A stretch of 7,530 nt of DNA from the NCBI GenBank assembly GCA_031278025.1, contig JAITLF010000265.1:1-7530 (forward strand), written 5' to 3'. Below the pieces are notes generated by a model. It was not told the origin of the DNA, searched no databases, and was given only the letters and a program-made list of their open reading frames with translations. The translations under genes were made by a program, and so were the position numbers. The DNA is from Treponema sp. GTDB lineage: Bacteria; Spirochaetota; Spirochaetia; Treponematales; Breznakiellaceae. Below, in pieces: positions 1 through 6,845 of this stretch. Positions within the stretch are counted from its first letter, which is position 1. Every line of letters starts with the position of its first letter.

Positions 1-287
1 GCAAAGTACCGCTCGTTTTTATCCGCTATGCCGGCGAATCGTTCCGGAACGGCGCCCAGCATTACGGCGGTATCAAGCATATTGTCATAAAGGCTGAAGT
101 CATTGGAACTGATAAGATCAATGCCCGCCTCTTTCTGCAAAAGCCAGTGTTTTTTCCGCAGGGCCCGGGCGGTTTCTTCAACTTCCTCAAAGGGGGCCTT
201 ATGGGCCCAGTAGTTCTCCAGAACCTTTTTAAGCTCCCTGTTTTCCCCTATCCGGGGAAACCCGCTGATCAGAGTCCTTAGTTTCAT
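1..287 (-). CDS. metE: MetE, cobalamin-independent methionine synthase (N-terminal part, runs off the left edge)
   Basis: MetE (5-methyltetrahydropteroyltriglutamate-homocysteine methyltransferase) makes methionine in the cytoplasm from homocysteine and a folate methyl donor without B12. Only the first 95 codons are present; the family is about 750 residues. The start reads MKLRTLISGFPRIGENRELK. GFPRIG-x-x-RELK, the following ENYW, the later HW-LLQKEAGIDLI and the DFSLYDNMLD stretch are the N-terminal signature of MetE and match the E. coli protein closely. The ATG at 285-287 is preceded by AAAGGAG (294-300) at a good distance, which fixes the start. It is transcribed away from the sugar operon, from its own promoter, through a B12 riboswitch and terminator, which independently supports the identity. 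The frame has no internal stop. The identity is near certain; whether the whole gene is intact cannot be seen. Confidence 0.96.
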   Translation of the reverse strand, partial: MKLRTLISGFPRIGENRELKKVLENYWAHKAPFEEVEETARALRKKHWLLQKEAGIDLISSNDFSLYDNMLDTAVMLGAVPERFAGIADKNERYF

Positions 288-391
288 AAAATACTCCTTT
301 GCCCCTGAGCCGCCCCCGGCGGGCCGCAGATCTCCCCCCGGGAAGCCGTTCCTGAACCTGAGAAAATAAAATTGCCAAAACTATGTTTCCC

Positions 392-411
392 CGGCTTGAT
401 CCGCGAAGCCG
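392..411 (-). other. Second leader hairpin between the terminator and metE
   Basis: On the minus strand CGGCTT and AAGCCG form a 6-bp stem around an 8-nt loop, just after the U-tract of the leader terminator. No U-tract follows, so it is not itself a terminator. It might help set the alternative fold or protect the mRNA. The role is unknown. From here to the metE ribosome-binding site (301-391) I see only GC-rich leader sequence. Confidence 0.35.
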
Positions 412-415
412 TGAG

Positions 416-450
416 AAAAAGGGGAGGGCGGCCGGATTTCCGGGGCCTCC
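416..450 (-). terminator. Intrinsic terminator forming the expression platform of the metE B12 riboswitch
   Basis: On the minus strand GGAGG (450-446) pairs with CCTCC (427-423), and an inner CCGG/CCGG stem closes an AAAT loop. The hairpin is GC-rich and is followed by five T residues (420-416). It begins two bases after the 3' arm of the riboswitch P1 stem. That placement suggests transcriptional control: B12 binding would favour the terminator and stop transcription before metE. The alternative antiterminator pairing was not resolved by eye. Confidence 0.75.
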
Positions 451-451
451 T

Positions 452-661
452 GTATACCAAAGTCTCCTGACTTACGGGGGGAAGGGCGGAAGGAACAGCG
501 GCGGTCCGCGGCCCCTTTTCCGGCCCAATCCCGGTTCCGTCAGCCTTCCCGGCATTTCGGCCAGTGGCTGTGGCGACGGAACCAGCCCCGATCACAGTTA
601 CGGGCTAGCGGAGGATTCTCCGGGCCCCGGGGGGACCGGCCTCGCTTCCTTTGAAATATAC
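452..661 (-). promoter_or_regulatory. Cobalamin (B12) riboswitch aptamer in the metE leader
   Basis: Read on the minus strand, the conserved parts of the cobalamin riboswitch occur in order. They are AAAGGAA (about 647-653), GAATCC followed by CCGCTAGCCCG (601-618), ACTGT (594-598), GCCACTGG (about 561-568), GGGAAGG (about 544-550), and the B12 box with core CAGGAGAC (463-470). A P1 stem can be drawn from GTATA...CAAAG at the 5' end (649-661) and CTTTGGTATAC at the 3' end (452-462). The B12 box differs from the common form after the core: CTTTGG here, CCTGCC usually. Cobalamin riboswitches are well known upstream of metE, where B12 represses the B12-free enzyme. Here a terminator follows immediately. 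Confidence 0.92.
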
Positions 662-667
662 GCCGGC

Positions 668-696
668 AGTATAAGGTTTTGCGGGAAGGCCGTCAA
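668..696 (-). promoter_or_regulatory. Sigma70-type promoter for the riboswitch-metE transcript
   Basis: The minus strand has TTGACG (-35, 696-691), a 17-nt spacer, and TATACT (-10, 673-668). A start about seven bases downstream falls near 661, exactly at the first base of the riboswitch P1 stem. This agreement between promoter and RNA structure is the main support. Confidence 0.85.
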
Positions 697-736
697 GTTT
701 CCGCATTGCGCCGCGTGAAATTTAACCATAAAGGTA

Positions 737-765
737 TTGACAAAAACAGAAACAGGGTGTATGTT
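737..765 (+). promoter_or_regulatory. Sigma70-type promoter for the sugar-uptake operon
   Basis: TTGACA (-35, 737-742), a 17-nt spacer and TATGTT (-10, 760-765) give a near-consensus promoter divergent from the metE promoter. The two -35 boxes are 40 bp apart. Transcription would start near 772, leaving a leader of about 320 nt before the first intact gene at 1096. Confidence 0.8.
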
Positions 766-778
766 AGGTTATCTAACA
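762..778 (+). promoter_or_regulatory. Operator-like dyad overlapping the -10 box of the sugar operon promoter
   Basis: TGTTAG (762-767) and CTAACA (773-778) form a perfect 6-bp inverted repeat around GTTAT. It covers the end of the -10 box and the likely start site, a classic place for a repressor to block initiation. The half-site GTTAG/CTAAC recalls sites of XylR/ROK-type repressors, but which protein binds is an inference I cannot settle. Confidence 0.5.
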
Positions 779-802
779 AAGTGGACGGGAAACCTGTGAA
801 AA

Positions 803-846
803 GGCGGATCCCGAGGAGGCTGAAACATGAGGCGTGAAGATCCGCC
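803..846 (+). repeat. 8-bp inverted repeat around a strong ribosome-binding site and ATG in the leader
   Basis: GGCGGATC (803-810) is repeated inverted as GATCCGCC (839-846), with 28 bases between. The loop holds GAGGAGG (813-819), which is seven bases from an ATG at 827. In RNA this stem could present or hide that translation start. It may be the original start signal of the decayed LacI-type gene that follows. Confidence 0.4.
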
Positions 847-1072
847 CATTTCCGCGTTACCCCCTCCGGTTTTTAGTACCTTTTTTTGCTGTCCGGTTAC
901 GATACACGACATATACCGCCATCGCCGCCCGGGGGAAACGTCCCGGGTTTCCGAAGATCCTCAATCCTGCGGGAACCGGCCGGGGGATAAAGACGCCGCG
1001 GGCAACACGGCGGAGTACATCGGCATCGGGCTTTCCGGGGAAATTCGTACGGATTTCAACCGTACAAAAATA
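827..1072 (+). pseudogene. Probable remnant of a LacI-family regulator DNA-binding domain (frameshifted)
   Basis: LacI-family proteins bind operators through an N-terminal helix-turn-helix that begins TI-x-DIA and continues through TVSRVLN. From the ATG at 827, which has the strong ribosome-binding site GAGGAGG, the frame reads VTIHDI at codons 24-29 (896-913). Moving by one base near 914, the next frame reads TAIAARGK...PKILN, then GRGIK...ATR and SASGF. These fall roughly where LacI proteins have AGVS, SKVLN, GIS-x-x-TR and ELGY. Similarity fades by about 1072, and no ligand-binding domain follows. The 150-codon frame starting at 827 continues into the binding-protein gene and does not look like a normal protein. 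A decayed local repressor would make sense beside a sugar operon. The match is by eye on short motifs and could be chance. Confidence 0.4.
1047..1065 (+). other. Small hairpin just upstream of the binding-protein gene
   Basis: GTACGG (1047-1052) and CCGTAC (1060-1065) form a 6-bp stem with a 7-nt loop, 17 bases before the ribosome-binding site AAGGAG (1083-1088). No U-tract follows. It could be an operator dyad or an mRNA 5' structure; no function can be assigned. Confidence 0.35.
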
Positions 1073-1095
1073 TTACATGCACAAGGAGAACTGGT

Positions 1096-2445
1096 ATGGG
1101 TGTCAGCAAGTTTAAAGGTTTGGCTAAAACAGCCCTGGGGGTATTTGCCCTCATGCTGCTTTTCGGCGCCTGTTCAAAAAAAGAACAGGCCGTGGCTTCC
1201 GGCGCGGCGGAGGCCGGAGCATCGGACGGAGGTCCGCGGCAGGTCCGCTTTGCCAACTGGTGGGGGGATCTGGAGATAAAAATCGCCGATGAATATTTTA
1301 AAAAAGAGTATACCCCAAAGACCGGAATCGAAGTTATATTTGAACACACCCCCCGGGGCGATTTTATTCAAAAAATGGTTTCTCAAATGGTTGCAGGAGA
1401 TTCTCCGGATCTTATCCTCTGTAACAGCGATGATATTTCCTCTTATGCGAGGAACGACCTCATGCTCGGCCTCAACAGGTACATGGAGCGCGACGGCGTG
1501 GATTTGACGGCGTTTTACGGAACCCCGGACTGGATTATCGACGGGGAGCTGTACGGCCTTCCTTCCTGGTACGGCGCATGGTATTTCTTTGTCAATGTAA
1601 CCATGCTGGAAAAGGCCGGTATACCGGTCCCCCGGGGCTCCTGGACCTGGGATCAGTTACGGGAGATCGCGCTTAAGCTGAACGACCCCGCAAACGGCAT
1701 CTGGGGCATCGCCGACGGGATGAATTGGGATCTCATGTACTGGTATATGCTCAACGGGGCGGCGCCTTTCAGCGACGATATGTCTTCATGTACGATCAAT
1801 TCCCCGGAAATGATCTACGCCTTTGATTTCCTGAAAAGGCTCATCTACCAGGACAAGGTTATGCCCGAACCGTCGCTGTACGCGACCGTATCGCCGGACG
1901 CGCTTTTTGCCGACGGCAAGGCGGCCGTCTATTACGGCGGAACCTGGAGCGCCAATTATTTCCGCGAGACCATCAAAAAAGAAGCCTTTACCTGGGATGT
2001 AATCTTTGCGCCCACCGGGCCCGGCGCCGGGGGTGATGTAACCCCGGCCCGCAGCTCCGGTATGTTTATTCCCTCCAGTTGTAAAAACATTGAAACGGCC
2101 TGGGAGGTAATGAAGCATTGGGGCAGCGTGGAGGGGATCAACAATATTGACATCGCCGCCCTTACCTCCATGCCTTCCAGCCCCGCGGTTCTGGAAAGCG
2201 AGGCCTATAATCTTTGGCCCGCCCAGCAGCCGGAGCATTTCAACAAAGAATTTTTCCGGCAGGTCGCGGCCAGGGCGAAGTATTTTCCCTTTACGCACTA
2301 CTACCTCGGCGAAAACGTCCAGAACGCCTTTAACGGCATCGGCGCCATAGTAAACGAAAACCTGGACAGCAAAACAATCCTTAACGAGGCGTACCGCACG
2401 ATTACGGCTAACTGGGACTCCATAGAATACATCGGCAAAAAGTAA
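1096..2445 (+). CDS. ABC transporter sugar-binding lipoprotein (family 1 extracellular solute-binding protein)
   Basis: This is the substrate-binding subunit of a carbohydrate uptake ABC transporter, anchored outside the inner membrane. The 449 residues match the usual size. A signal peptide (K5, K7, K11, hydrophobic 12-23) ends in FGAC, with Cys26 as the lipidation site; Phe at -3 is a relaxed lipobox of the kind seen in spirochaetes. A low-complexity linker (27-48) precedes the folded domain, which starts VRFANWWGD. GDSPDLILCN (101-110) and GLPSWYGAWYFFVN (154-167) are typical of family 1 binding proteins, and the many Trp and Tyr residues suit sugar stacking. AAGGAG at 1083-1088 with 7-nt spacing sets the ATG. 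It leads an operon with two permeases and a GH38-like hydrolase, so a mannose-containing or related oligosaccharide is the likely ligand (inference). Confidence 0.93.
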   Translation: MGVSKFKGLAKTALGVFALMLLFGACSKKEQAVASGAAEAGASDGGPRQVRFANWWGDLEIKIADEYFKKEYTPKTGIEVIFEHTPRGDFIQKMVSQMVAGDSPDLILCNSDDISSYARNDLMLGLNRYMERDGVDLTAFYGTPDWIIDGELYGLPSWYGAWYFFVNVTMLEKAGIPVPRGSWTWDQLREIALKLNDPANGIWGIADGMNWDLMYWYMLNGAAPFSDDMSSCTINSPEMIYAFDFLKRLIYQDKVMPEPSLYATVSPDALFADGKAAVYYGGTWSANYFRETIKKEAFTWDVIFAPTGPGAGGDVTPARSSGMFIPSSCKNIETAWEVMKHWGSVEGINNIDIAALTSMPSSPAVLESEAYNLWPAQQPEHFNKEFFRQVAARAKYFPFTHYYLGENVQNAFNGIGAIVNENLDSKTILNEAYRTITANWDSIEYIGKK

Positions 2446-2450
2446 CATAG

Positions 2451-2520
2451 CGCCGCGCTTCGGGATTCCGTCCGGAACCGGGTTCCACGGACCTTGTTCC
2501 ACCGGATCCCGAAGCCGGCG
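2451..2520 (+). repeat. Structured intergenic element between the binding-protein and permease genes
   Basis: The 98-bp spacer is almost entirely inverted repeat. The outer arms are CGCCG-C-GCTTCGGGAT-T-CCG (2451-2470) and CGGATCCCGAAGCCGGCG (2503-2520), an 18-bp stem with two single-base bulges. Inside it, GGAAC (2474-2478) pairs with GTTCC (2482-2486), and TCCGT (2467-2471) can extend it with ACGGA (2487-2491). No U-tract follows. Its place right after the binding-protein stop codon is where malE-malF-type operons carry REP-like stems that stabilise the upstream mRNA so binding protein exceeds permease. The same role is likely here (inference). It might also be one copy of a dispersed repeat. 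Confidence 0.75.
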
Positions 2521-2543
2521 TTGTTGAATCCGGGAGACAGACC

Positions 2544-3464
2544 ATGAAGGCGGAACAAAAGAAATTCGCGTCAAAGGCCGGAAGAAGGATGCGGTTTGTT
2601 GAAAACTGCTGGGGCTTCGGCATGATAAGCGTAAGCATCATAAGCATATTGGTTTTTACCGTATACCCGCTGATCTTTTCATTCGTGATCAGCTTCGAAA
2701 AATGGACCCCCCTCAAAGGCGGGACGTTCCTCGGCCTTACCAATTATTTCAATGTACTAAAGGACAATTTGTTTCACAGAGCAATGACGAATAATTTTGC
2801 CTACGCCTTTTGGACCATTCTGGCCGGTTTTATATTCTCCTACGGCGCGGCGCTGGTTGTGTGGAAACTGCCCTTCAAAAATATATTCAGATTTATATAT
2901 TTTATTCCCACTATATGTTCTTCCATCATGATCAGCCTAATCTGGAAGTACCTCCTGCAGCCCCAAATAGGACTGGTTAATACAATCCTGCGCGCCGTCG
3001 GATTTTCCTCCCCCCCCGACTGGATTAATTCCGCCGCCACGGCGCCGGGGGTGCTGTATACTATCGTGGTATGGGCGGGCCTTGGATACTGGATGCTTGT
3101 TTTTTTGACCGGCCTCCTGGACATACCCAACACCTACTACGAGGCGGCCACCCTTGACGGGGCCGGATCCTGGAGGCAGTTCTTTTATATCACCATCCCC
3201 CTCTCAACCCCTATAATATTCTTTTACTTGTCCATGGCCCTGCTCACCTGCTGGGGGCAGTTTGACCTTGCCAGGGTGCTTGGGGGCGACGGGGGGCCCC
3301 GCAATTCCCTTTTGTTCCCGGGCATTTTGATATATAGGACCTCATTCAACTCAATGGATTTTGGCCGCGCGGCGGCCATGGGGTGGGAATTGGCGGTCTT
3401 TATCTTTGTTATTTCGTTCATCAACAACAGATTATCTAAATTATGGTTAAGTTATGACCGCTAG
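2544..3464 (+). CDS. Sugar ABC transporter permease, MalF/UgpA type
   Basis: This is one of two inner-membrane subunits that form the sugar channel (binding-protein-dependent transport system inner membrane component family). The 306 residues contain about six hydrophobic spans: roughly 25-51, 84-107, 114-135, 168-192, 219-239 and 278-294. The cytoplasmic EAA loop that docks on the ATPase is clear at 200-219 (E200, A201, A202, D205, G206, A207, F213, P219). The start at ATG 2544 has a modest GGGAGA site (2532-2537) and lies just downstream of the intergenic stem. The stop at 3462-3464 is 18 bp before the next gene's chosen start. The first-permease position and N-terminal extension suit the MalF/UgpA side of the pair. 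Substrate is inferred only from the operon. Confidence 0.94.
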   Translation: MKAEQKKFASKAGRRMRFVENCWGFGMISVSIISILVFTVYPLIFSFVISFEKWTPLKGGTFLGLTNYFNVLKDNLFHRAMTNNFAYAFWTILAGFIFSYGAALVVWKLPFKNIFRFIYFIPTICSSIMISLIWKYLLQPQIGLVNTILRAVGFSSPPDWINSAATAPGVLYTIVVWAGLGYWMLVFLTGLLDIPNTYYEAATLDGAGSWRQFFYITIPLSTPIIFFYLSMALLTCWGQFDLARVLGGDGGPRNSLLFPGILIYRTSFNSMDFGRAAAMGWELAVFIFVISFINNRLSKLWLSYDR

Positions 3465-3469
3465 ACGGT

Positions 3470-3475
3470 GGAGGG
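3470..3475 (+). promoter_or_regulatory. Ribosome-binding site that fixes the second permease start
   Basis: GGAGGG lies seven bases before the ATG at 3483. An in-frame GTG at 3468 has no such site upstream and would overlap this one, so the ATG is preferred. Confidence 0.75.
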
Positions 3476-3482
3476 CGTAGAG

Positions 3483-4331
3483 ATGACTGTAAAATTCAAA
3501 GACAACCCTTTACAGGCGGGCGTTGCATGGATATTCGCGATCATGCTTGTGGTTATTGTTCTTACTCCCTTTTTTACCGCGCTTGTTTCGGCCTTCAAAA
3601 CAACGGCGGATTTTTATGAAAACTCTTACACCGTTTTTCCAAAACGGTGGCGGTTTGAAAATTTCATCGAGGCCTGGAAATTCGCCGAATTTGGGCGGTT
3701 TATGTTCAACAGTATTCTTTGCGCGGTGTTAATAACCGTGCTGTGCACTTCTATTTCATCGGCCTCCGCCTTCGCCTTCGCCCGGGTTCGTTTTTTCGCC
3801 CGGGATATTATCTTTTATATCATTATCCTGTGCCAGGCTATCCCATTCACGATTCTGTTTATTCCGACCTATATTTTGGTGTATAAGATGGGGCTGCTTA
3901 ATACTTACTTCGGGCTCATTTTGCCCTCGTTATCATCGCCCATGGGGATCTTTTTGATACGCCAAAGCATGAAGTCCATACCCGTTGACTACGAATATGC
4001 GGCCATGATAGACGGCTGTAACCGGGGCCAGATGTTCCTCAAGGTGTTCCTGCCCATGACCACCAATACTATCGCCGCCCTTGGAATATTCACCTTTATG
4101 GGAAGCTGGAACAACTATATTTGGCCCCTGCTCATCATCACCAAAAAAACCATGTACACCCTTCCGCTGGGCCTGACCCTGTATAATATCGCCAATAACA
4201 ACGTCCGCCATCTGGAATGGAGCCATGTCCTCTGTGCGGGGATCATGGCGGTATTGCCGATATTTATCGTTTATGCATTCGCATCAAAACGGTTCATGGA
4301 AGGCTTTGCGTTAAGCGGCATAAAAGCATAG
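3483..4331 (+). CDS. Sugar ABC transporter permease, MalG/UgpE type
   Basis: This is the second inner-membrane channel subunit, partner of the preceding permease. From the ATG at 3483 it has 282 residues; an upstream in-frame GTG (3468) would add five but lacks a ribosome-binding site. Hydrophobic spans lie near 14-36, 74-98, 107-134, 142-158, 194-218 and 247-268. The EAA loop is at 171-191 (E171, A173, A174, D177, G178, F185, P191), with Cys179 where Ala is usual. The C-terminus, FMEGFALSGIKA, is the typical MalG/UgpE ending. The stop codon at 4329-4331 overlaps the AGGAGG site of the next gene, which indicates tight co-translation with the GH38-like hydrolase. No ATP-binding subunit gene follows. 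Confidence 0.95.
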   Translation: MTVKFKDNPLQAGVAWIFAIMLVVIVLTPFFTALVSAFKTTADFYENSYTVFPKRWRFENFIEAWKFAEFGRFMFNSILCAVLITVLCTSISSASAFAFARVRFFARDIIFYIIILCQAIPFTILFIPTYILVYKMGLLNTYFGLILPSLSSPMGIFLIRQSMKSIPVDYEYAAMIDGCNRGQMFLKVFLPMTTNTIAALGIFTFMGSWNNYIWPLLIITKKTMYTLPLGLTLYNIANNNVRHLEWSHVLCAGIMAVLPIFIVYAFASKRFMEGFALSGIKA

Positions 4332-4343
4332 GAGGCTGCAATC

Positions 4344-6845
4344 ATGGGCCTTAACTACACCGAATCCTACAAATGGAAATGGGTATGCGTACAGCATCCG
4401 ATGATCCTGATTTCCCGGGACATGTCGGAGCCCCGGGCGCTTGAAACGGTCCCGCCTTGGGGGGCGGAAAGCGTTTACGGCTACAGCGTAAAAATGCGCG
4501 ATATGCTGCTCAAAGTGCTGGACACGCCGGAACTGAAAATAGATTTTGACATCTCAGCCAAGGAATTGCTGCTTTTCCTTGAAAACATTCCCGAAGGCCG
4601 GAAGCTGATGAAGGATTTAACAGCCCAGGGCCGCCTGGGTTTTGCCGGCTGCGATTATTCCCAGGCCCACTACGGAACGGCCCGTTCCGAGTCGGCCCTG
4701 CGGCAGCTCCGCATGGGCGCCGCTGTTTTTAAAAAGGAGCTCGGCGTAAGCGCCGATGTCTTCCAGCACCAGGAAACGGGTCTTTTTGAGAATTTACCCC
4801 AGCTTCTTTTTGCCTTCGGCGTCAGAAAAGGAGCCGTACACTCCTTCCAGGCGGTCTTTGAATTTCTTGAAACCCCCGCGCTGGAAATCGCCTCCAATTT
4901 CGGCAGGCTGGAATTTATCCGAAACGAAACCATCGCCCTATGGCGGGGCCTCGACGGCTCATGTATCCCGATGTACCTTCCCGTTGTTCAATGTTTCAAT
5001 AATTTTGCAGAAGACGCATGGCCGGTTTTTAATCGCCGGGCGCGCAAAGAATTTCAAAGCGTCGATGGTAAAACGCCCGAGGCAAACCGGCTTTACCCCA
5101 CAGACTATGAAGAGGCCCGCGGCCTTTACCGCAACGGCAGTATTATTGTTCAATGTCCCGATCTCGTCGATATTGACGATGAATACATCACAACGCGCAA
5201 AAGAACCGGCAGTTTTTGGCTTTTGAGCGAGGCGATCGATGAAGAAATAAAGACGGCCGGCCGCATGCCAAAGATACGGTACTACACCTACTGGTCCTAC
5301 GCGGAAGGCGAGTTCGGGGAGATGATGTACAAGAAGTACCGTTCCGGGGAAGAAAAACTCCTGGCCGCGGAAACCATGCAGGTGTTTGCCTCCCAATCGG
5401 GTAAAGATTATCCGGTGTTTGACGCGCCTTCCGCCTGGGACAAGCTGCTTACCGCCCAGCATCACGACGTCTGCTGGTTTGACGCCAAAGAACTCAAGGA
5501 GTGGGCTGTCGCAGGAATAGAAGAAGCGGAAAAGGCCGCCCTGGATTTTATTGCGGAAAGCGCAGGTTTTATGTGCGGTTCCAAAAATGTGAAACCCGGT
5601 GAAAAACTATATATAAACGTCTTTAATACATTGCCTGTTGAACGCGCCGCCGCGGCAATTATAGATACGGACGGAAATAAAAATTACGGCGTATATGAGG
5701 ACGGCCGGGAGATTCCTTCGCAGGAGGATAACGGAAAACTGGCCTTCACCGTCCACGCGGAAGGGCTTTCCTGTAAAAGTTATGAACTCCGGGAGAAGCC
5801 CGATGGAGCGCCGCCAAAAATAGAAGTATCCCATGAACCCTACGTGTTCAAAAACGATGTCATGTCCGTTACGGTTCTTCCCGACGGCAGGATCGATTCG
5901 CTGTATTCAAAGCTGAGCGGCGAACGCCTTAAAAGCGCGGGGAATCTCATCAAGGGCAAGCTTCTCCGGGAAGACGGCGGCGAAAAATGGATTAGCAACG
6001 AAAACGCCGCCGGAAGCATGACCATTGAAAAGGGGATACTGTACGACAAAGTTACAGTGAAGGGCGCCCTTGAGGATATTCCCTATCACCTTATTATACG
6101 GCTTCCGCACGGTTGTTCACAGACCGTTGACTTCGAACTCGATCTTGTCTTTGACAAACATGAAATCGGCGATTTTTACCACGATGAAAGCAAACTTAAC
6201 ATATACTGGGATGTGAACCAGCAAAAACCGGAAATCGTGATGGATGAACCCTTCGGCTGGATACGGCAGCGTTCTGAACGGCCGCTTTTGGCCGCCAACT
6301 TCGTGGGTCTTTTTGAAAACGGGACCGGCCTGGTGTTCAGGCACACCGGGACGCCGAAATCCTGGGTCAAGGGAAGTGTGTACGCCAATTTAATCGCCTG
6401 GGGATCCAAAAACTTTAGTAACCGTTTCCATTGGGGCTGGTCTGTTATGGATAAATATGACATGAGGCTGGACCGTCCCTGCCGTTACCATTATTCGGTA
6501 TCAATCGCGGAAAACAACAACATCTCCGGCATCGTCCAAAAGGTCAGCGGCGACATTACCCCGCTCCTTGCCCTTCGCGGCGATGCGCCGGTTACGGCGC
6601 GGTCCTTATTGACCGTTAAGAACGGGAACCTCATAACCACCGCGGTTGAGCCGAAGGAAAACGGCGCCGCCGTCCGCATGTACAACGCGTCGGACAAGCC
6701 CTGTACCCCCGAATTCGAAACGCCGCTGCAATTCGTCGAAAAAACGGATGTGGCGGGGCGTAAAACCGAAAACGCCGAAGTAAAAGCCTTTGAAATTTTC
6801 GAGCTGCTGTTCCGGGCAATGTCCCGCAAGGTGCAGGGTTCATAA
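4344..6845 (+). CDS. GH38-like alpha-mannosidase homologue with an atypical active site
   Basis: GH38 enzymes remove alpha-mannose from oligosaccharides; with no signal peptide this 833-residue protein should act in the cytoplasm on imported sugar. The order fits GH38: N-terminal catalytic barrel (about 10-290), helical middle domain (about 310-395, with GEEKLLAAETMQVFAS), then beta-sandwich domains starting with INVFNTLPVERAA (424-436). AQHHDV (371-376) matches the family Q-H-H-D zinc-ligand motif, and LPQLLFAFGV (151-160) matches the segment after the nucleophile. Two things are odd. The N-terminal HxHxD zinc motif is absent (CVQHPMILISRD, 15-26), and the nucleophile Asp position appears to be Glu144 (QHQETG). 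It may be a divergent subfamily, have another specificity, or be inactive. The start at 4344 has AGGAGG (4330-4335). The last ten residues appear to come from antisense AraC DNA. Confidence 0.8.
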   Translation: MGLNYTESYKWKWVCVQHPMILISRDMSEPRALETVPPWGAESVYGYSVKMRDMLLKVLDTPELKIDFDISAKELLLFLENIPEGRKLMKDLTAQGRLGFAGCDYSQAHYGTARSESALRQLRMGAAVFKKELGVSADVFQHQETGLFENLPQLLFAFGVRKGAVHSFQAVFEFLETPALEIASNFGRLEFIRNETIALWRGLDGSCIPMYLPVVQCFNNFAEDAWPVFNRRARKEFQSVDGKTPEANRLYPTDYEEARGLYRNGSIIVQCPDLVDIDDEYITTRKRTGSFWLLSEAIDEEIKTAGRMPKIRYYTYWSYAEGEFGEMMYKKYRSGEEKLLAAETMQVFASQSGKDYPVFDAPSAWDKLLTAQHHDVCWFDAKELKEWAVAGIEEAEKAALDFIAESAGFMCGSKNVKPGEKLYINVFNTLPVERAAAAIIDTDGNKNYGVYEDGREIPSQEDNGKLAFTVHAEGLSCKSYELREKPDGAPPKIEVSHEPYVFKNDVMSVTVLPDGRIDSLYSKLSGERLKSAGNLIKGKLLREDGGEKWISNENAAGSMTIEKGILYDKVTVKGALEDIPYHLIIRLPHGCSQTVDFELDLVFDKHEIGDFYHDESKLNIYWDVNQQKPEIVMDEPFGWIRQRSERPLLAANFVGLFENGTGLVFRHTGTPKSWVKGSVYANLIAWGSKNFSNRFHWGWSVMDKYDMRLDRPCRYHYSVSIAENNNISGIVQKVSGDITPLLALRGDAPVTARSLLTVKNGNLITTAVEPKENGAAVRMYNASDKPCTPEFETPLQFVEKTDVAGRKTENAEVKAFEIFELLFRAMSRKVQGS

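Noticed and set aside
284..595. Minus-strand open frame of 103 codons
   Set aside because: It falls inside the riboswitch and leader RNA; the conserved bases there are explained by RNA structure, and the peptide is low complexity.
383..718. Plus-strand open frame of 111 codons
   Set aside because: It is antisense to the B12 riboswitch, terminator and metE promoter and resembles no protein.
827..1279. Intact 150-codon gene or leader peptide starting at the strong ribosome-binding site
   Set aside because: It runs about 180 bases into the binding-protein gene in another frame and is not protein-like beyond the short LacI-like part; a decayed regulator explains it better.
1786..2574. Long minus-strand open frame of 262 codons opposite the binding-protein gene
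   Set aside because: It lies antisense to a clearly recognised gene, has a Gly/Arg/Val-rich composition and no family motif or ribosome-binding site; it is a shadow of high GC coding sequence.
3468..3482. GTG at 3468 as the second permease start
   Set aside because: There is no ribosome-binding site before it, whereas GGAGGG sits seven bases before the ATG at 3483.
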